Assembly: GCF_019399235.1 (NCBI RefSeq)
Contig: NZ_JAELVH010000009.1
Location: 1-54,638 of the forward strand
Reading direction: 5' to 3'
Source of the DNA: Streptomyces poriferorum
GTDB lineage: Bacteria > Actinomycetota > Actinomycetes > Streptomycetales > Streptomycetaceae
Length of the DNA: 54,638 nt
Shown: in pieces, positions 15,340-23,577 of the stretch
Layout of the letters: every line of letters starts with the position of its first letter
How positions within the stretch are numbered: position 1 is the first letter of the stretch
Position numbers and translations under genes: made by a program
Notes under the pieces: model-generated
Told to the model about the DNA's origin: nothing
Database searches by the model: none
What the model saw: only the letters and a program-made list of their open reading frames with translations

Positions 15340-16505
15340 TACAGCTGTACGCCGTCACGCAGTACCTGTTGCGCCACTGTCTGCCGGGGCACGTGCAGCT
15401 CCTCCCGGATGCGGGCCAGACCCGACCCGTCGAGCGTGATCGCCGCAGGCCACTGCGGGGCCCGGACCAGTCGTTCGATGCGCAGGGCGCAGGAACCGCT
15501 GCCGGCGGAGCCGGGCCCGGCACTCGGTGCGTCCGGTCCGGAGGGCTGGGGCATGTCCTGCGCGCGCAGACGGGCCGCGTGCGCGTCGAGCATGTCCCAG
15601 AGATCCTCCTGCGGGGCCACGGAGGTGTGAGCCCTGACGATGGTGTGCTTCTCGATGGCCAGCCGGTGCATCTCGACGCTGACGGCACGTGCGAGGCGCC
15701 TGTCACGCAGTGCGGCGAGAGCGGCCTGCGAGGAAGCGGCACGGGCCGACGCGTCGTCCGCCTCGAACAGCGCACGCCGGGCGGCAGGTTCCGTGAGCCA
15801 CAGCAGCAGGCGGGCCGTCGCGGCCAGGGCCGTCCTGGGAATCCACAGCAGCCACTCACTCTTCCGCGACCGTGCGTCGAAGCGTCGCGTTCCGTCAGCC
15901 ACAGCGGCGGCGCCCAGGGCGACGGGGTTGATGCGCGGCGGCGTGGCGGAGGGCTCGCCTTCCTGCACGGCCCGCGACCCGGCTGTCAGGGACCTGAGGG
16001 CCGAGCCGACGAACGCGCCGTCCCGGACGTTGCGGGGAGCGCCCCCGCCCAGCGCCTGAGCCACGGCGGCAACACGCTGCTGAGGCGGGTAGGAGGCCCA
16101 GAGCGGGAGGCCCAGGACGAGGCAGCGTCCGCGGCGAAGGCCGTAGTGGAGGACGCTCACCGAGAAGTCCGCAGTCAACTGGACCGCGTCGACGCGTCGG
16201 ACTCCGGCGAGGTCCGCCGTGCGGTGCAACAGGGCGAACAGGGCCGGTGCATCGGCTTCCCGCACGGTCGGCGCGTCAGGATCCAGCCGCCCGGGCCGCG
16301 GACGCATCGGAAAGGCCATGCCCAGCAGCAACACGCCGATCCACGGCTGGAAGAACGTGCGAAAACCGAGAACGGTCAACCGCAGGCCGGTGAGGAACAG
16401 CCCGGCTGTGACGAGATGGACAGCTCCGGCCACGGCGTACGCGGCTGCTGTCGCGAACCTGGCACTCGTAGTGCCGGCTGATCGGCTGTGACGGTCGGAT
16501 TCCAC
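15339..16505 (-). CDS. Membrane protein with a degenerate M48 peptidase domain (no HExxH)
   Basis: A 388-residue protein. Two hydrophobic segments near the N-terminus (FATAAAYAVAGAVHLVTAGLFLTGL and FQPWIGVLLLGMAFPM) precede a region that reads like an actinobacterial M48 metallopeptidase (VDAVQLTADFSVSV, then RCLVLGLPLWASYPPQQRVAAVAQAL). Where M48 enzymes have the zinc motif HELGH, this has QALGG (about residues 150-154). The later FEADDASARAA still resembles the family's third-ligand motif E-x-x-A-D. Hence it is probably a non-catalytic relative; the C-terminal half keeps helical structure, so it does not look like simple decay. The GTG at 16505 follows a run of G; a TTG at 16580 would add 25 residues. 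Confidence 0.65.
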   Translation of the reverse strand: MESDRHSRSAGTTSARFATAAAYAVAGAVHLVTAGLFLTGLRLTVLGFRTFFQPWIGVLLLGMAFPMRPRPGRLDPDAPTVREADAPALFALLHRTADLAGVRRVDAVQLTADFSVSVLHYGLRRGRCLVLGLPLWASYPPQQRVAAVAQALGGGAPRNVRDGAFVGSALRSLTAGSRAVQEGEPSATPPRINPVALGAAAVADGTRRFDARSRKSEWLLWIPRTALAATARLLLWLTEPAARRALFEADDASARAASSQAALAALRDRRLARAVSVEMHRLAIEKHTIVRAHTSVAPQEDLWDMLDAHAARLRAQDMPQPSGPDAPSAGPGSAGSGSCALRIERLVRAPQWPAAITLDGSGLARIREELHVPRQTVAQQVLRDGVQL

Positions 16506-16659
16506 GATGCCCCCCGGCGGTGAACGGCTGATGCCGCTCGAACACGCATCGATCTGATCAACATCGCGCAGGAAAGACAAGTGTTCTGAGCTCGTTCTGA
16601 GGGTGCGACCGGCGACGCCCGCCGCCCGGTCCGGTGCCGCCGCAGGTCACAATGGACCC

Positions 16660-17100
16660 ATGTCCCGACGCACCGCACGCCCCAGGCGGCCCTCTGCCGC
16701 TCCCGTCTCCCCGGTCACGGCCGCCTCGCCGTGCCCGTGCGGGCTGCCCGCCACCTACGCGGAGTGCTGCGGGCGGTTCCACGCCGGGGCGGCGGCGCCG
16801 ACGTGCGAGGCGCTGATGCGCTCGCGGTACGCCGCCTTCGTGGTCCGAGATGTCGCGTACCTGCTGCGCACCTGGCACCCGGACCACCGGCCGGCCGTCC
16901 TGGACCTCGATCCCGGACAGCGCTGGCAGGGCCTGGAGATCCTGGAGACGACGGAGGGCAGCGCCTTCCACACCACGGGCACGGTCACCTTCCAGGCGCA
17001 CTTCACGGCCGGCGGCCACCGCGATTCGCTCCACGAGAAGAGCCGCTTCGTCCGGTACGAGGGCGCCTGGGTCTACGAGACCGCCGTCTTCGCCGACTGA
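16660..17100 (+). CDS. YchJ/UPF0225-family SEC-C protein
   Basis: A 146-residue protein. An N-terminal SEC-C-like zinc motif (CPCGLPATYAECCGRFH) is followed by the YchJ domain (EALMRSRYAAFVVRDVAYLLRTWHPDHRP, WQGLEILETTEGSAFHTTGTVTFQAHF, LHEKSRFVRYEGAWVYETA), an NTF2-like fold. The Cys residues are in place to bind one zinc. The function of the family is not established. The ATG at 16660 (MSRRTARPRR) is taken because it gives the usual length; an upstream in-frame start at 16603 is less likely. It faces the pseudogene and exporter genes on the other strand. Confidence 0.88.
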   Translation: MSRRTARPRRPSAAPVSPVTAASPCPCGLPATYAECCGRFHAGAAAPTCEALMRSRYAAFVVRDVAYLLRTWHPDHRPAVLDLDPGQRWQGLEILETTEGSAFHTTGTVTFQAHFTAGGHRDSLHEKSRFVRYEGAWVYETAVFAD

Positions 17101-17144
17101 ACCCTCACGCGCGGGCCGGGACGAAAGCGGCAGGCGCCCGGTAG

Positions 17145-17390
17145 TCAGTCGAACACCGACACCCGCTGCCGGTGCAGGGCCGGCCGCTCGTACCCGTCGA
17201 TCAGGGCCACGGCCAGATCCGCCTACGAGAGACGGGCCGACGGCGACTCGGGCACACGGTCCCCGCCGATCCGGTAGCGGCCCGACCGGATCCCGTCCGC
17301 CTCCCGCAGCGCAGGCGGCGTCAGCATCAGCCGGTCGACGGCGCCGCCCCGTGTGCGCAGCCGGTCTAGGCCGGCGGTATGCGCCGGGAT
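17145..17390 (-). pseudogene. Remnant of an NAD(P)-binding (NmrA/SDR-like) protein
   Basis: Read on the minus strand, the segment encodes the C-terminal part of an atypical short-chain dehydrogenase: LDRLRTRGGAVDRLMLTPPALREADGIRSGRYRIGGDRVPES, then an in-frame TAG (17225-17223), then ADLAVALIDGYERPALHRQRVSVFD and a normal TGA at 17147-17145. The family usually has ISYADLAVAL at this point, so the TAG sits about where the Tyr codon would be. The N-terminal nucleotide-binding half is missing, cut off near the end of the exporter gene. It is therefore both truncated and interrupted, a decayed gene. Confidence 0.65.
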
Positions 17391-17434
17391 CCCGCGCGGG
17401 TCGGACCGGCGCTCCCTCCGGGGTCGTACGCGGG

Positions 17435-19507
17435 TCAGACCGGCGCGCCCGCCGGGGCCGCCGGAGAGAGCTCCTGCGTCAGATCCTCCGCCAGCAGCCG
17501 CTTGGCGATCACGTCGACCGCGGCGCGCAGCCGGGCGTCGTCCGCCTGCTCCTGCTGGTCGCCCAGCTGCTCGGTGAGCCAGTGGGACCAGGCGTCGTTG
17601 ATGGTCCTGGCCTCCCGGCTGCCCGCCTCGGTGTGCGTGAACAGATGGCCGTCCCCGGTGAGATAGCCCTCCTCGATCATCCGGTCGAAGACGGGTACCA
17701 GGACCTCCGGCGGGATCCGGTGCCGGGCCGCGATCAGCCGGAGCCCCGCGTGACCGACCATCCGGGTGAACAGCTCGACCTGCATGACCGCCCAGGCCCC
17801 CGCCATGTCGAGCCGGGTGTCGGACGAGGCCACGATCCGCCGGGCCGTGTCCGGGTCCACCCGCCGCAGGACCTTGGCCACCGAGAACTCCAGCAGCCGG
17901 GCCGAGTCCCCGGCGCTCGGCGACGCGAACCCGTCGCCCATGTCGGTCGAGGAGGCCCGTGCCGTGTCCCGCAGCTTCACCTCCTTCAGGAACAGCGCCA
18001 CGACGAACCCGAGCACCGCGACCGGAACCGTCCACAGGAACACCGTGTGCAGGGTGTCGGCGTACGCCTGGGCGAGAGGTGCCGACTGGGCGTCGGGGAG
18101 GGAGTGCAGCCCTTCCGGGCTCTGCGAGGCCTTCGCCACCACCGCCGGATCTCCGCCCGCCCGCACCGCCGCCGCGACCCCGTCCTTGAGGTTCGGGCCG
18201 AGCGAGTTGGCGTAGATGGTTCCGAACACCGCCGTACCGAAGGAGCTGCCGAGCGTACGGAAGAACGTCACGCCCGATGTCGCCGTACCCAGGTCCGCGT
18301 AGTCGACGGTGTTCTGCACCGCGATCGTCAGCACCTGCATGCACAGCCCGATGCCGAGCCCCAGCACCAGCATGTACAGCGACTCCAGCCACACCCCGCT
18401 GTCCGGCCCCATCCGGGAGAGCAGGAACAGTCCGACCGCCATGACGAGCGAACCCACGATGGGGAAGATCCGGTACCGGCCGGTCTTGCTGACCACGTTG
18501 CCGCTGAAGATCGAGGCGGCCAGCAGACCCACGACCATCGGCAGCGTCCGGACCCCCGACAGCGTCGCCGAGTCCCCGTCCACGTACTGCAGATAGGTCG
18601 GCAGATAGATCATCGCGCCGAGCATCGCGAAGCCCACGATGAAGCTGAGGATCGAGCAGACCGTGAAGACCGGGTTGTTGAACAGCCGCATCGGCAGCAT
18701 CGGTTCCTTCGCCCGGAACTCGACGAAGCAGAACGCGGCGAGGGCGGCCAGGCCGAGGGCGAACAGGCCGATGATGACGGGGGAGCCCCAGGCGTACTCG
18801 TTGCCGCCCCAGCTCGTCGCCAGGATCAGCGAGCTCGCACCGACCGTGACCATCGTGATGCCCAGGTAGTCGATGACCGGCCGCCCCGCCGCCTTCACGG
18901 ACGGGATGGTGCGGGCCGCCGCGATGACCACCACGATCGCGATCGGGACGTTGACGTAGAACGCCCAGCGCCAGGTCAGATGGTCGGTGAAGAGCCCGCC
19001 CAGCAGTGGCCCGATGACGGTGGAGACGCCGAAGACGGCACCGATCGCACCCTGGTACTTGCCGCGGTCGCGCAGCGGGATCACATCGGCGATCAGCGCC
19101 ATCGACGTGACCATCAGACCGCCCGCACCGATGCCCTGGAGGCCGCGCCACACGATCAGCAGGGTCATGTTGGTCGCGAGACCGCAGAGGAACGAACCGG
19201 TGATGAAGATGATCGCCGAGAGCTGGAAGACGATCTTCCGGCCGAACAGGTCGCCGAACTTGCCGACCAGCACCGTCGCCACGGTCTCCGCCAGGAGGTA
19301 CGCGGTCACCACCCACGACATATGGGCGGCGCCGCCCAGGTCCGAGACGATCGTGGGCAGCGCCGTGCCCACGATCGTCTGGTCCAGGGCCGCCAGCAGA
19401 ATGCCCAGCACGATCGTCGCGAAGACGATGTTCCGGCGGCGCGGATCGAGCAGGGGCGGTGCGCCGGCGGCCTGCGCGGCGGGGGCGGTCTCGCTGGCAG
19501 TGGTCAC
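17435..19507 (-). CDS. DHA2-family MFS drug exporter with a C-terminal winged-helix domain
   Basis: A 690-residue protein. Residues 1 to about 515 form a 14-helix EmrB/QacA-type transporter: ILLAALDQTIVGTALPTIVSDLGG is the motif-D region, LVGKFGDLFGRK is motif A, and GAVFGVSTVIGPLLGGLFTDHLTWRWAFYVNVPI is the motif-C region. It probably exports drugs or metabolites using proton motive force. Unlike typical 480-550-residue relatives it has a 173-residue tail. Within it, RLIAARHRIPPEVLVPVFDRMIEEGYLTGDGHLFTHTEAGSREA (about 590-634) reads as a MarR-like winged helix. The GTG at 19507 has GAGG and GAAG upstream. The ATP-grasp gene lies 55 bases upstream in the same direction. Confidence 0.88.
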   Translation of the reverse strand: MTTASETAPAAQAAGAPPLLDPRRRNIVFATIVLGILLAALDQTIVGTALPTIVSDLGGAAHMSWVVTAYLLAETVATVLVGKFGDLFGRKIVFQLSAIIFITGSFLCGLATNMTLLIVWRGLQGIGAGGLMVTSMALIADVIPLRDRGKYQGAIGAVFGVSTVIGPLLGGLFTDHLTWRWAFYVNVPIAIVVVIAAARTIPSVKAAGRPVIDYLGITMVTVGASSLILATSWGGNEYAWGSPVIIGLFALGLAALAAFCFVEFRAKEPMLPMRLFNNPVFTVCSILSFIVGFAMLGAMIYLPTYLQYVDGDSATLSGVRTLPMVVGLLAASIFSGNVVSKTGRYRIFPIVGSLVMAVGLFLLSRMGPDSGVWLESLYMLVLGLGIGLCMQVLTIAVQNTVDYADLGTATSGVTFFRTLGSSFGTAVFGTIYANSLGPNLKDGVAAAVRAGGDPAVVAKASQSPEGLHSLPDAQSAPLAQAYADTLHTVFLWTVPVAVLGFVVALFLKEVKLRDTARASSTDMGDGFASPSAGDSARLLEFSVAKVLRRVDPDTARRIVASSDTRLDMAGAWAVMQVELFTRMVGHAGLRLIAARHRIPPEVLVPVFDRMIEEGYLTGDGHLFTHTEAGSREARTINDAWSHWLTEQLGDQQEQADDARLRAAVDVIAKRLLAEDLTQELSPAAPAGAPV

Positions 19508-19562
19508 CTTCGCACCCTCACACCGCCCCCTGTCACCCGCATGCGGGGGACGGCCGGACGTG

Positions 19563-20390
19563 TCAGCCCAGCAGGTCCGTCAGTGACGTCTTCATACGCG
19601 CGACGAACGCCTCCCGCACCGGTTCACCCACCCGGTCCAGCGAGAGATACGGATTGAGGTCCTCCAGCTCGACGAGCAGCAGCTCGCCCCCGGCGGTCCG
19701 GCACGCGTCGACCCGCTGGATGCCGTGGTCGAGGGTGTTCCAGGCGATGAACGCGCGCGCGAACGCCAGGTCCGCCGCACTCGCCCCGTACGGCTCCAGC
19801 ACCCACCGCTGCTCCGGGTGCGGTGCGTTCAGCGCGTACTGGAAGTCGTGGTCGACGAAGTAGAAGGACACCTCGTAGCGGAAGTCGATCCGAGGCTGGA
19901 CCAGCTGCGTGCCGTCCGCCCCGGGCGGCAGTTCAGGGGTACGCACGAACTGCAGCCCGACCGAGTCCGCGCCCAGCTTCGGCTTGATGACATAGCCCTC
20001 CGCCTCGGGCAGCAGCCCCAGATCCGCCGCCCGGTCCACCGTCGGGATCACCGGATACCCCGCCCGGCTCAGATCGACCAGGTACTGCTTGCCCGCCATG
20101 TCGCCACGGCCGGTCAGCGGGTTGTAGACCCGCGTACCCAGCTCCCGGGCCCGCGCGCAGAACGCGTCGTAGGCCTCCTGGTAGTGCAGCACCGGGCCGC
20201 TGTTGCGCACGACGACGGCGTCGAAGCCCTCCAGCAGTGCGGCGGCGTCGCGGGGGTGACAGAGAGCGATGTCGAAGTCCTCGCGCAGCCGCGACGTCAG
20301 GTGGATGTCCTCGTCGCAGTAGTGGCGTCCGCGGGCCTCGTAGGCGAGATCGGTGACGAAGAGAACGGACGGGCGCGGGCCGGCGGGCAT
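19563..20390 (-). CDS. ATP-grasp domain protein
   Basis: A 275-residue protein that starts VLFVTDLAYEARGRHYCDEDIHLTSRL and continues with a pre-ATP-grasp region (VRNSGPVLHYQEAYDAFCARARELGTRVYNPLTGRGDMAGKQYL). The ATP-grasp core follows: YVIKPKLGADSVGLQFV, LVQPRIDFRYEVSFYFVD, and the metal-binding HGIQRVDACRTAGGELLLVELEDLNPYLSL. ATP-grasp enzymes join a carboxylate to an amine or thiol through an acyl phosphate. The substrate is unknown. The ATG at 20390 follows GGGGG at 5 bases. It is divergent from the P450 at 20469 and could share its promoter region, so the two may act in one pathway. It lies directly upstream of the exporter gene. Confidence 0.75.
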   Translation of the reverse strand: MPAGPRPSVLFVTDLAYEARGRHYCDEDIHLTSRLREDFDIALCHPRDAAALLEGFDAVVVRNSGPVLHYQEAYDAFCARARELGTRVYNPLTGRGDMAGKQYLVDLSRAGYPVIPTVDRAADLGLLPEAEGYVIKPKLGADSVGLQFVRTPELPPGADGTQLVQPRIDFRYEVSFYFVDHDFQYALNAPHPEQRWVLEPYGASAADLAFARAFIAWNTLDHGIQRVDACRTAGGELLLVELEDLNPYLSLDRVGEPVREAFVARMKTSLTDLLG

Positions 20391-20468
20391 GGTTCCCCCA
20401 GGGGGTGTCAGGTCGGACGGTGGCTCAATAACCTTGGCAGCGTTGCCCGTCAACGACCCTGGAGCGTC

Positions 20469-21725
20469 ATGACGTCTGCCCCACAAGAGTCACTCGCCTC
20501 GCAAGCACCACCCGTTCCCGACATTCTCTCGCCCGCCTTCGCCGCCGATCCCTACGGGGCCTACCGGATCATGCGTGAGAGCCACCCGCTGATCCTGCAC
20601 GAGCCCACGAACAGTTACGTCGTCTCCCGGTACGAGGACGTCGAGCGGGTCTTCAAGGACAAGGCCGGGGAGTTCACCACCGACAACTACGACTGGCAGA
20701 TCGAGCCCGTCCACGGCAGGACCATCCTCCAGCTCAGCGGCCGCGAGCACTCCGTACGCAGGGCCCTGGTCGCCCCGGCCTTCCGGGGCACGGACCTCCA
20801 GGAGAAATTCCTCCCGGTCATCGAGCGCAACGCGCGCGAACTGATCGACACCTTCCGGCACACCGGTGAGGCCGACCTCGTCGACGCGTTCGCGACCCGC
20901 TTCCCCGTCCTCGTCATCGCCGACATGCTCGGCCTGGACAAGGCCGATCACGACCGCTTCCACGGCTGGTACACCACCGTCATCGCCTTCCTCGGCAACC
21001 TCGCGGGCGACCCGGAGGTGGCGGCGGCGGGCGACCGGACCCGGCAGGAGTTCGCCGAGTACATGATCCCGGTCATCCAGGACCGGCGGGAGTCACCCGG
21101 CGACGACCTGCTGTCCGCGCTCTGCGCGGCAGAGGTCGACGGTGTCCGGATGAGCGACGAGGACATCAAGGCGTTCTGCAGCCTGCTGCTCGCCGCCGGT
21201 GGCGAGACCACGGACAAGGCCATCGCCTCGATCTTCGCCAACCTGCTCACCCACCCCGAGCAGCTCGCCGCCGTACGGGAGGACCGCAGCCTCATCGACC
21301 GGGCCTTCGCCGAGACGCTGCGGCTCACCCCGCCGGTGCACATGATCATGCGACAGACGGCCACGGACGTGGAGCTCGGCGGCGGCCGGGTGCCCGCGGG
21401 CTCGACCGTCACCTGTCTGATCGGCTCGGCCAACCGGGACGCGGCCCGGTACCGCGACCCGGACCGCTTCGACATCTTCCGCACCGACCTGACCAGCACC
21501 ACCGCGTTCTCCGCGGCCGCCGACCATCTGGCGTTCGCCCTCGGCCGGCACTTCTGCGTGGGCGCGCTGCTGGCCAGGGCCGAGGTGCGGACCGGGGTGA
21601 ACATGCTGCTCGACGCGATGCCCGACGTACGGCTCGCGGACGGGTTCACCCCGTCCGAGCAGGGCGTCTTCACACGGGGCCCGGCCTCGCTGCCGGTGCG
21701 GTTCACCCCGGTCGCCGGGTCCTGA
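20469..21725 (+). CDS. Cytochrome P450 (complete motifs)
   Basis: A 418-residue soluble bacterial P450 with all standard motifs: I-helix LLLAAGGETTDKA, K-helix ExxR as E282-TLR285, and heme loop FALGRHFCVG with Cys363 as the thiolate ligand. The ATG at 20469 has GGAG (20461-20464) 4 bases upstream. It needs a ferredoxin and a reductase supplied from elsewhere; none is encoded here. The family cannot be assigned by reading alone. The nearest genes (ATP-grasp, acyl-CoA dehydrogenase, SCP2) would allow a role in lipid or secondary-metabolite oxidation, but this is only context. Unlike the conservon P450 it has no C-terminal tail. Confidence 0.9.
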   Translation: MTSAPQESLASQAPPVPDILSPAFAADPYGAYRIMRESHPLILHEPTNSYVVSRYEDVERVFKDKAGEFTTDNYDWQIEPVHGRTILQLSGREHSVRRALVAPAFRGTDLQEKFLPVIERNARELIDTFRHTGEADLVDAFATRFPVLVIADMLGLDKADHDRFHGWYTTVIAFLGNLAGDPEVAAAGDRTRQEFAEYMIPVIQDRRESPGDDLLSALCAAEVDGVRMSDEDIKAFCSLLLAAGGETTDKAIASIFANLLTHPEQLAAVREDRSLIDRAFAETLRLTPPVHMIMRQTATDVELGGGRVPAGSTVTCLIGSANRDAARYRDPDRFDIFRTDLTSTTAFSAAADHLAFALGRHFCVGALLARAEVRTGVNMLLDAMPDVRLADGFTPSEQGVFTRGPASLPVRFTPVAGS

Positions 21726-21782
21726 CCTCACGTCGGTGTCCGGTCGCCGGTCGGGTGACCTCGCATCGGTGTCCGGTAGCCG
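21723..21782. repeat. 27-base direct repeat, two copies, 33-base period
   Basis: The unit at 21723-21749 recurs at 21756-21782 with 24 of 27 bases identical (both contain TCGGTGTCCGGT). The first copy includes the P450 stop codon. It lies in the gap between the convergent P450 and acyl-CoA dehydrogenase genes and looks like a local duplication. Confidence 0.6.
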
Positions 21783-21797
21783 TTCCATGAACCCGTG

Positions 21798-23012
21798 TCA
21801 GCGGATGTGGCGTCCCGAGATCGCGCGCGCGATGACCAGGCGCTGGATCTCGCTGGTCCCCTCGAAGATCGTGTAGATCTTGGCGTCGCGGTACATCCGC
21901 TCCACCGGATGCTCGCGGCTGTACCCGGCGCCCCCGAGGATCTGGACCGCCTTCTCCGTCGCGGAGACGGCGAGTTCACCCGCGCGCAGCTTGGACATGG
22001 AGCCCTGGCCCGCGTCGAAGGTCCGGTCGTTGCGGGCCATCCAGGCGGCCTGCCAGATCAGCAGCCGTACGGACTCGATCTCCGTACGGATGTCGGCCAG
22101 CGCGAACGCGATCGACTGGTTCTCGATGATGGGCCGGCCGAACGCCTCGCGTTGTCCGGCATACTCCAGCGCGTACTCGTACGCCGCGCGTGCGATGCCC
22201 AGCGCCTGGGCGCCGACGGTCGGTCGGCTGACCTCGAAGGTCGCCATCGCCGCCTGGCCCTTGGCGTTGCCGCCCTCGCGGGCACGGGCCAGCCGTGCGT
22301 CCAGCTTCTCCTTGCCCCCGAGCAGACAGTGTCCGGGCACGCGGACGTCGTCGAGGAAGACGTCCGCCGTGTGCGAGGCGCGCAGGCCCAGCTTCTTGAT
22401 GGTGCGGCTCGCCTCCAGACCCTTCGTGGCGGGCGGCACGATGAACGCCGCCTGTCCGCGGGCCCCGAGCGAGGGGTCGACCGAGGCGACGACGACATGG
22501 ATCTCGGCGATCCCGCCGTTGGTGATCCACGCCTTCTGGCCGGAGAGCACCCACTCGTCCTTGGCCTCGTCGTAACGCGCCTTCGTGGCCATGGCGGAGA
22601 CGTCGGAGCCGGCCTGCGGTTCGGAGACGCAGAACGCCGCCACCTTCGGGTCGTCCTCGTCGCCGTAGCACTGGGGCACCCACTCGGCGAGCTGGTCGGG
22701 GGTACCCGAGGCGAAGATGCCGGCGACGGCGAGGGAGGTGCCGAAGAGTGCCATGCCGATTCCGGCGTCGCCCCAGAACAGTTCCTCGTTGGCTATCTGG
22801 AGGGAGAGGCCCGAGGGGTCGCCGTACATGTCGGCGAGGGACTCGAATCCGTACAGACCGATCCGGGCCGCTTCCTGGATGACGGGCCAGGGCGTCTCCT
22901 CGCGGGCGTCCCATTCGGCGGCCGCGGGGCGCACCACCTGGGCGGCGAAGCCGTGCACCCAGTTGCGCAGGTCCTGCTGCTCCTCGGTCAGGGCGAGGGA
23001 GAAGTAGCTCAT
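21798..23012 (-). CDS. Acyl-CoA dehydrogenase
   Basis: A 404-residue flavoprotein with the full acyl-CoA dehydrogenase fold. The N-terminal helical domain is LALTEEQQDLRNWVHGFAAQVVRP, the FAD-contact strands include FCVSEPQAGSDVSAM and WITNGG, and the C-terminal helices include REAFGRPIIENQSIAFALADI. The catalytic base is expected to be the first Glu of FEGTSEIQ near the end (IYTIFEGTSEIQRLVIARAI). It introduces the 2,3 double bond of acyl-CoA thioesters and passes electrons to an electron-transfer flavoprotein. Chain or sterol side-chain specificity cannot be read. It starts 5 bases after the SCP2 stop, so both are one operon under the operator at 23511. Confidence 0.92.
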   Translation of the reverse strand: MSYFSLALTEEQQDLRNWVHGFAAQVVRPAAAEWDAREETPWPVIQEAARIGLYGFESLADMYGDPSGLSLQIANEELFWGDAGIGMALFGTSLAVAGIFASGTPDQLAEWVPQCYGDEDDPKVAAFCVSEPQAGSDVSAMATKARYDEAKDEWVLSGQKAWITNGGIAEIHVVVASVDPSLGARGQAAFIVPPATKGLEASRTIKKLGLRASHTADVFLDDVRVPGHCLLGGKEKLDARLARAREGGNAKGQAAMATFEVSRPTVGAQALGIARAAYEYALEYAGQREAFGRPIIENQSIAFALADIRTEIESVRLLIWQAAWMARNDRTFDAGQGSMSKLRAGELAVSATEKAVQILGGAGYSREHPVERMYRDAKIYTIFEGTSEIQRLVIARAISGRHIR

Positions 23013-23017
23013 CGGCC

Positions 23018-23491
23018 TCAGGCCTTCGGGATGTCGAAGTAGCGGGTGAGGCCCGAGGCGAGGCCGACGTCGCCGGCCACCTTCAGCTTGCGCATCATGA
23101 ACATCGTCACGGGATTGCCGTTGCCGGAGACCAGCTTGAGGAACTCCGCGTCGGCCATCACCAGCGTCGTGCGCGGCTCGGCGTCGGAGCGGCCCTCGCT
23201 GATGGTGCAGGCGCCGTCCGCGATCGCGGTCTCGTAGACCGTGTCGGTGTCACCGGTGATCTTCCAGCGGATCAGCGCCTTCAGCCGGCCGGCCGCCTCC
23301 GGGCGGAACTGCTGCTTCATCCGGCCGAAGACCTCGCCGAGCACCCGGGCGCGCAGCTCGCCGTGCATGACCTCGCCGAGCTGCTTGGCGGACAGGCCCT
23401 TCACGATCCGTGCGAACTCCTGAGGGGAGACGGCCGCGAAGTCGAGTGCGGTCAGTTCGTCGGTGAGGTTGCCGCTGCTGTTGTCGGCCAC
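23018..23491 (-). CDS. SCP2 sterol-binding/lipid-transfer domain protein
   Basis: A 157-residue protein carrying an SCP2 domain: IVKGLSAKQLGEVMHGELRARVLGEVFGRMKQQFRPE, ALIRWKITGDTDTVYETAIADGACTISEG, RTTLVMADAEFLKLVSGNGNPVTMFMMRKLKVAGDVGLASGL. SCP2 domains bind lipids or acyl-CoA and present them to enzymes. The tight link to the acyl-CoA dehydrogenase 5 bases downstream suggests substrate hand-over. The GTG start at 23491 lies 19 bases from the palindromic operator upstream. About 7 kb away on the other strand is the mce lipid importer, so a functional link is possible but not shown. Confidence 0.88.
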   Translation of the reverse strand: MADNSSGNLTDELTALDFAAVSPQEFARIVKGLSAKQLGEVMHGELRARVLGEVFGRMKQQFRPEAAGRLKALIRWKITGDTDTVYETAIADGACTISEGRSDAEPRTTLVMADAEFLKLVSGNGNPVTMFMMRKLKVAGDVGLASGLTRYFDIPKA

Positions 23492-23510
23492 GCCAGTTCC
23501 TTACTCCAGA

Positions 23511-23537
23511 GTCAACTTACTTCCGAGTAAGGTAAGC
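23511..23537 (-). promoter_or_regulatory. Operator-like palindrome upstream of the SCP2-acyl-CoA dehydrogenase operon
   Basis: CTTACT (23516-23521) and AGTAAG (23526-23531) form a perfect 6-bp dyad with a 4-base spacer, within a region that begins GTCAACTTACTT (23511-23522). The same 12 bases occur inverted at 24001-24012. The site lies 20-46 bases before the SCP2 start, where repressor binding would block the promoter. The size and symmetry suit a TetR-type repressor, but no such gene is in the window. Confidence 0.55.
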
Positions 23538-23548
23538 GCGTGACGCCG

Positions 23549-23565
23549 CCTCCGCAAGACGGAGG
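23549..23565 (-). terminator. Hairpin after the small gene at 23578
   Basis: CCTCCG (23549-23554) pairs with CGGAGG (23560-23565) around a 5-base loop. It begins 13 bases after the stop of the small minus-strand gene and separates it from the SCP2 promoter. Confidence 0.45.
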
Positions 23566-23577
23566 TGCTGGGGGGAG

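Noticed and set aside
16506..16580. A TTG start for the M48-like protein at 16580
   Set aside because: TTG starts are rare and the added residues lack coding character; the GTG at 16505 lies just before the membrane segment.
17200..17425. The dehydrogenase fragment as part of a longer exporter gene
   Set aside because: It is in a different frame and lies beyond the exporter's own stop at 17435.
16850..19657. A 935-codon open frame on the plus strand
   Set aside because: It is antisense to the exporter gene, is full of Arg/His/Gln/Asp, and has no ribosome site; it is a by-product of GC-rich codons on the other strand.
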